From assembly GCF_006539525.1 (NCBI RefSeq), contig NZ_BJNE01000002.1, positions 1 through 64,000 on the forward strand: DNA of 64,000 nt, written 5' to 3'. Below the pieces are notes generated by a model, which saw nothing but the letters and a program-made list of their open reading frames with translations, did not search any database and was not told the origin of the DNA. Both the position numbers and the translations under genes were made by a program. Positions 61,012-64,000 of this stretch are shown here, piece after piece; the stretch's first letter is position 1, and each line of letters opens with the position of its first letter. Origin of the DNA: Glutamicibacter nicotianae (GTDB lineage Bacteria; Actinomycetota; Actinomycetes; Actinomycetales; Micrococcaceae).

Positions 61012-61848
61012 ATGACTGTTCCTGCCATCCAGAACTCTTCGTCCTACTACTCGAACTTCGGCGGCCACCCGCCGCAGAGCGATCTGCTCACCGACCGCGC
61101 CATCGTCACCGAGGCCTACACGGTCATCCCCAAGGGCGTGCTGCGCGACATCGTCACCAGCGTCTTCCCCGAGTGGACCAACACCCGCGCCTGGGTGCTG
61201 AACCGCCCGGTGGCCGGCGGGGCTACCACCTTCGCCCAGTCCATCGTGGAAGTCGCCCCCGGCGGCGGTGCCGAGAAGCCGGAACCGCAGGCCGAGGTGC
61301 AGGGATTCATCTTCGTGCTCACCGGCCAGCTGACCTTGGTCATCGAGGGCACCGAGCATGTGCTGGTGGACGGCGGCTTCGCCTACCTGCCGGCCGGCGC
61401 CACCTGGTCGGCACGCAATGACGGTACCGAGACCACCAGCTTCCACTGGCTGCGCAAGCGCTACGAAGTCCTGGCCGGCGTCGCGGCTCCGGGCCCGGTT
61501 GTGGGCAACGAACGCGACATCGAGCCTGGCCCGATGCCGGGCACCGATGGCAAGTGGCGCACCACTCGCATGCTGGATCCCGAGGATGTGGCCTTCGACT
61601 TCGGCGTGAACATCGTGACCTTTGAACCAGGTGCATCCATCCCGTTCGCTGAAACCCATGTCATGGAGCACGGCCTGTACGTGCTGGAAGGCAAGGGTGT
61701 GTACCGGATGAATGGCGACTGGGTCGAGGTCGAGGCCGGGGACTACATGTCCCTGCGCGCCTTCTGCCCGCAGGCTTGCTACGCCGGTGGGCCGGAGAAC
61801 TTCCGCTACCTGCTCTACAAGGACCAGAACCGCCAGATCGCGTTGTAA
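61012..61848 (+). CDS. allE: (S)-ureidoglycine aminohydrolase
   Basis: A manganese bicupin of 278 residues that releases ammonia from (S)-ureidoglycine to give (S)-ureidoglycolate in allantoin breakdown. RAWVLNRPVAGGATTFAQSIVEV and FIFVLTGQLTLV form the first cupin. ETHVMEHGLYVLEGKGVYRMNGDWVEVEAGDYMSL carries the second-cupin metal ligands (E, H, H), with a further Gln in the CPQACYAGG region. It lies ten bases after the HpcH-like gene. Its presence ties the malate synthase operon to purine catabolism. Confidence 0.93.
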   Translation: MTVPAIQNSSSYYSNFGGHPPQSDLLTDRAIVTEAYTVIPKGVLRDIVTSVFPEWTNTRAWVLNRPVAGGATTFAQSIVEVAPGGGAEKPEPQAEVQGFIFVLTGQLTLVIEGTEHVLVDGGFAYLPAGATWSARNDGTETTSFHWLRKRYEVLAGVAAPGPVVGNERDIEPGPMPGTDGKWRTTRMLDPEDVAFDFGVNIVTFEPGASIPFAETHVMEHGLYVLEGKGVYRMNGDWVEVEAGDYMSLRAFCPQACYAGGPENFRYLLYKDQNRQIAL

Positions 61849-62101
61849 GCGTTCATTTCCAGAGACTGCCGGGGCCGCACCCCGCGCCGACCCGCCGACT
61901 ATCGGCGCACCGTGTCCATTTCATGTTCCAGTGATGTTTCCTTTGCTCGGACATGGTGGGCTGACGGCCGGGTCGCGCGGGATGCGGCCTCCGGTTTTGG
62001 GTTCCGGCTGTTGCCTGAGAGCCAAACGATTATCAGGTCCCATGCACCACAAATATCGGCAATATCGGTTGGCATCCGGGCAGGCGAGGGAAGCGCGAAA
62101 T

Positions 62102-62117
62102 CAGCCAACGTTGGCTG
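62102..62117. promoter_or_regulatory. perfect palindrome with CCAACGTTGG core
   Basis: CAGCCAACGTTGGCTG, 16 bases. It shares its central ten bases with the palindrome at 62161, and the centres are 62 bases apart. Confidence 0.5.
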
Positions 62118-62160
62118 TCCTGGGAGTGGGGGCTTATCTCTGCACCCGTGAGGAGCATGA

Positions 62161-62182
62161 AATCGTCCAACGTTGGACGATT
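62161..62182. promoter_or_regulatory. 22-bp perfect palindrome
   Basis: The inner bases read TCGTCCAACGTTGGACGA, flanked by AA and TT. The length and the central CG suit a dimeric repressor of the LacI or TetR type, but no gene is nearby. Confidence 0.5.
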
Positions 62183-62416
62183 CCAAAGTGGAGGTCATGC
62201 ACGACAGGCGTGGGCAGCACTTTAGTTGTGTCAGCAGGAAAGACATGGATACGGGTTCGACTTTCTGCCGGCAAATTCGGACTGGCGCTACGCTTCTGCT
62301 GAGATCATGTGTTGATGCTCCACAGGATCGATGACCTGACCCGAGCGTTCGCCAGTGGACAGGAGCAGCAGGATGAATCATTTGCGTGCCCGTAATCGGT
62401 GAAAACATCCGCTATC

Positions 62417-62542
62417 TGTAATTGCTGGAACTGAAATCTGTAATTGTTGTGCTCCCCGAAGATCAGGAAATCCGCGTGATTCAAGGGATCAAGGGCCGTC
62501 GCTTGTAATAGTTGAGATCTGTCCAGCTAATTGTTGGTAACT
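62417..62542. repeat. four degenerate GTAATTGTTG repeats, possible IS end
   Basis: TGTAATTGCTGG (62417), TGTAATTGTTGT (62439), TGTAATAGTTGA (62504) and CTAATTGTTGG (62527). Multiple short repeats near an end are typical of IS21-family elements; no transposase remains here. Confidence 0.35.
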
Positions 62543-62789
62543 AAATGTTGCTCCGCTACGGCCAGGTCTCCAGTTGTGGTGCGCACCGTCGTGGTGACCT
62601 CCCCGCCCAGTCCAGAGCGGTCAGGTACGTCGGTTCGCCGCTCCAAAGCAAGCCGTTTTCCGGCTATCCGCTGAAGATCAGCCGCCACATGTGCGTGCGG
62701 TGGTGTGAGTGAAAATTTATGGTTTCAACCTCGCGCTTCTGTGCCGCCGGGGGGGAAGACCCGAGGGGTGTCGCCCCCCCTAGTTCGAT

Positions 62790-63190
62790 GCCCAACGTGG
62801 CCAACGAAGGGTCCCCGGGAATGCGTTCCTGCTCAAGGCGCAGTCCGCCTTGGATGCGCAATAATTCGTAGGCCCCGACCTCGTTGGGCAGCAATTCTGC
62901 AGACGCCGCCCGGGTCAGCCCTTGGCATGGGGTGTCGCCAGCTGCGCGAAGCGCTGGAGTGTTCCGGGGTCCATCATCATTGATCGGGCATCGGGCCGCA
63001 CGCTGCGCAATGACGCCAGGATTGCCAGTCCATCCAGATCAACATCGCCCCAGTACAGCACCTCGATACGCACCACCCAAGGAATCGGAGCACATAGCGT
63101 ACGTCGTAACCGCCGCCGTGCAGCGCAACCACCCCGGGCGGTTCGGGCAGGGACAGCAGCGTCTGCAGGTTTTCTACGATTAGTACGGCC
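62790..63190 (-). pseudogene. remnant of Wadjet protein JetD (DUF2220 C-terminal part)
   Basis: Three consecutive pieces in three reading frames match the JetD C-terminal Toprim-like domain. First, near 63180-63080, VLIVENLQTLLSLPEP and VVALHGGGYDVR. Second, in the frame ending at 62915, VLYWGDVDLDGLAILASLR and ARSMMMD. Third, in the frame read at 62894, LLPNEVGAYELLR and GGLRLEQERIP. Two frameshifts separate them, and the 5' half is missing because yoeB ends immediately upstream. JetD is the nuclease subunit of Wadjet plasmid defence. No jetA, jetB or jetC is in the window. Confidence 0.75.
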
Positions 63191-63199
63191 GGACGCCAT

Positions 63200-63454
63200 T
63201 CAATAGTGGTATCGGGCTTGAAGGATGATCAAGTCTTCTTCGATCACGATGTAGACCAGTCGGTGTTCGTCGGTAATCCGACGGGACCATGAGCCGGAGG
63301 CCCCGTATTTCAGCTGTTCGGGCTTTCCAATCCCTTGGAAGGGATCCGGAAGGCATGCTTCGATCAAGGTGTTGACTCTCTTGAGTACGCGCCGGTCGGC
63401 CGTTTGCCAGTGGACGTAGTCGTCCCATCCTGCCCGATCCCAGACGAGCCGCAC
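63200..63454 (-). CDS. yoeB: YoeB family toxin
   Basis: A ribosome-dependent mRNA interferase of 84 residues, the normal length. RLVWDRAGWDDYVHWQTADRRVLKRVNTLI, DPFQGIGKPEQLKY, SWSRRITDEHRLVY and the C-terminal ILQARYHY (catalytic His-Tyr) are all present, so it looks intact. It begins with GTG directly after the antitoxin stop. Confidence 0.92.
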   Translation of the reverse strand: MRLVWDRAGWDDYVHWQTADRRVLKRVNTLIEACLPDPFQGIGKPEQLKYGASGSWSRRITDEHRLVYIVIEEDLIILQARYHY

Positions 63455-63706
63455 TTATTCGTCCCAGTCGAGTTCGTGGGTCTCTGTTATTCCTGACCGT
63501 GCACGTTCGTAGGCATCCAAGAGCCGCCGGGCATTGGCTGGCGAGCGGAAGAGGTACGCGGTCTCTTGCCATGCTGCGTATTCATCTGCTGCCATGAGAA
63601 CAGCATTTCCCTTGCGTGACACGATTTCGACAGCTTGGCGATCATCGTTGACTTGTTCAATCAATGGAAAGAGCGTCTTGCGGGCTTCGCTTGCACTGAT
63701 GGACAT
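63455..63706 (-). CDS. yefM: YefM family antitoxin
   Basis: 83 residues. MSISASEARKTLFPLIEQVNDDRQAVEIVSRKGNAVLMAADEYAAWQETAYLF is the standard Phd/YefM DNA-binding fold, with an acidic tail ending ETHELDWDE that neutralises YoeB. AAGGAG stands upstream of the ATG. The pair is probably autorepressed. Confidence 0.92.
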   Translation of the reverse strand: MSISASEARKTLFPLIEQVNDDRQAVEIVSRKGNAVLMAADEYAAWQETAYLFRSPANARRLLDAYERARSGITETHELDWDE

Positions 63707-64000
63707 CTCGGACTCCTTCCACTACTTGCCGTACCACTTAATGGTGCGACTTAACTGCGGTGTGGGGAAGTGCCCGTCCGACTGGAAAGCCCCGTGCAAC
63801 TGCGCCGTGAGGGGCGGCGCCGCCGCTAAGGGAACGCGCCAATAGGCGTGTAACATCTCCAGTAAGTCCAGCGTAATTAACGGCCAAGTCAGGCATGTTC
63901 CTTGGCGATTGAGGTCGTCGCCAGTGTTGCAGCATGGTTCACATTGACATTTGCCGGCGGACTCTTAGGTGGCTCAGGCAGACGTGGAAATTTTCGAGTC
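63707..64000. other. window end, open frame without visible start
   Basis: On the minus strand a frame without a recognisable start reads LLEMLHAYWRVPLAAAPP and ends LSRTIKWYGK just before the yefM ribosome site. I do not recognise it. It may be the end of a gene beyond the window or non-coding. Confidence 0.3.

Larger units (their letters stand above)
61849..62660. other. decayed accessory DNA, no intact gene
   Basis: No coding region with family resemblance. It contains two palindromes with a shared CCAACGTTGG core (62102, 62161) and a cluster of GTAATTGTTG-like repeats (62417-62542). Confidence 0.5.

Noticed and set aside
61899-62408. 169-codon minus-strand frame downstream of allE
   Set aside because: No ribosome site and no family resemblance; the palindromes fall inside it and its composition looks random.
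62749-62780. Seven-G/seven-C inverted repeat as a terminator
   Set aside because: It lies just past the JetD remnant and there is no T run. A functional terminator or a sequencing-prone homopolymer cannot be told apart, so it was not listed.
1-64000. CRISPR arrays, rRNA or tRNA genes, integrases
   Set aside because: No regularly spaced repeats, no conserved rRNA blocks, no complete tRNA and no integrase motifs were found on either strand.

Overview
The window looks like chromosome of a high-GC actinobacterium, most likely a Micrococcaceae member of the Arthrobacter/Glutamicibacter type. The reasons are GC-rich codon use, frequent GTG and TTG starts behind AAGGAG-type ribosome sites, an actinobacterial-type AraB, a LacI-type arabinose regulator, and catabolic gene sets typical of soil arthrobacters. 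No rRNA, tRNA, CRISPR array or replication origin was seen. All names are assigned from sequence motifs read by eye; no database search was possible.

Layout. 1-10.4 kb: mixed housekeeping and stress genes (MFS exporter, HhH protein, GNAT, pirin, OhrR-type MarR, START-like and NTF2-like proteins, SDR, AEC transporter, cupin), then a TetR regulator divergent from an unusual internally duplicated YhgE-like membrane protein. 10.5-14.6 kb: urate catabolism (OHCU decarboxylase, HIU hydrolase, uricase, NCS2 permease). 15.5-17.4 kb: a lower-GC gene for a secreted repeat protein. 17.4-31.4 kb: a co-directional pentose/galactose block: LacI-type AraR, AraB-AraD-AraA, ChvE/GguA/GguB-like ABC importer, aldose epimerase, GalT-GalK-GalE. 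Two copies of one 14-bp operator mark its two main promoters. 31.4-40.3 kb: oxidoreductase, amidohydrolase, TetR, putrescine-importer-like APC permease, hydrolases, aldo/keto reductase and TetR. 40.5-42.0 kb: a dctA-type transporter broken by an in-frame TGA and probably by a frameshift after its start.

42.3-51.1 kb is the most interesting metabolic block. A nitrilase, a ketopantoate-reductase-family dehydrogenase, a benzoylformate decarboxylase, an aldehyde dehydrogenase and an aromatic-acid-type MFS transporter lie with LysR and AraC regulators. Together they could carry an aryl-hydroxynitrile such as mandelonitrile through mandelate, benzoylformate and benzaldehyde to benzoate. 51.2-53.7 kb is an accessory patch with an orphan gene, a small ORF with a strong ribosome site, and a Phd/ParE-type toxin-antitoxin pair. 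53.75-55.6 kb is an ABC exporter.

55.6-61.9 kb: an IclR regulator faces an operon for malic enzyme, malate synthase, an HpcH/citrate-lyase-like protein and (S)-ureidoglycine aminohydrolase. This operon handles the ureide and glyoxylate end of purine breakdown. A dyad at its promoter matches (15 of 18 bases) one upstream of the urate operon 45 kb away, which suggests one regulon for both. 61.9-64.0 kb is decayed accessory DNA: palindromes, possible insertion-sequence ends, a frameshifted remnant of the Wadjet defence protein JetD, and an intact-looking YefM/YoeB pair.
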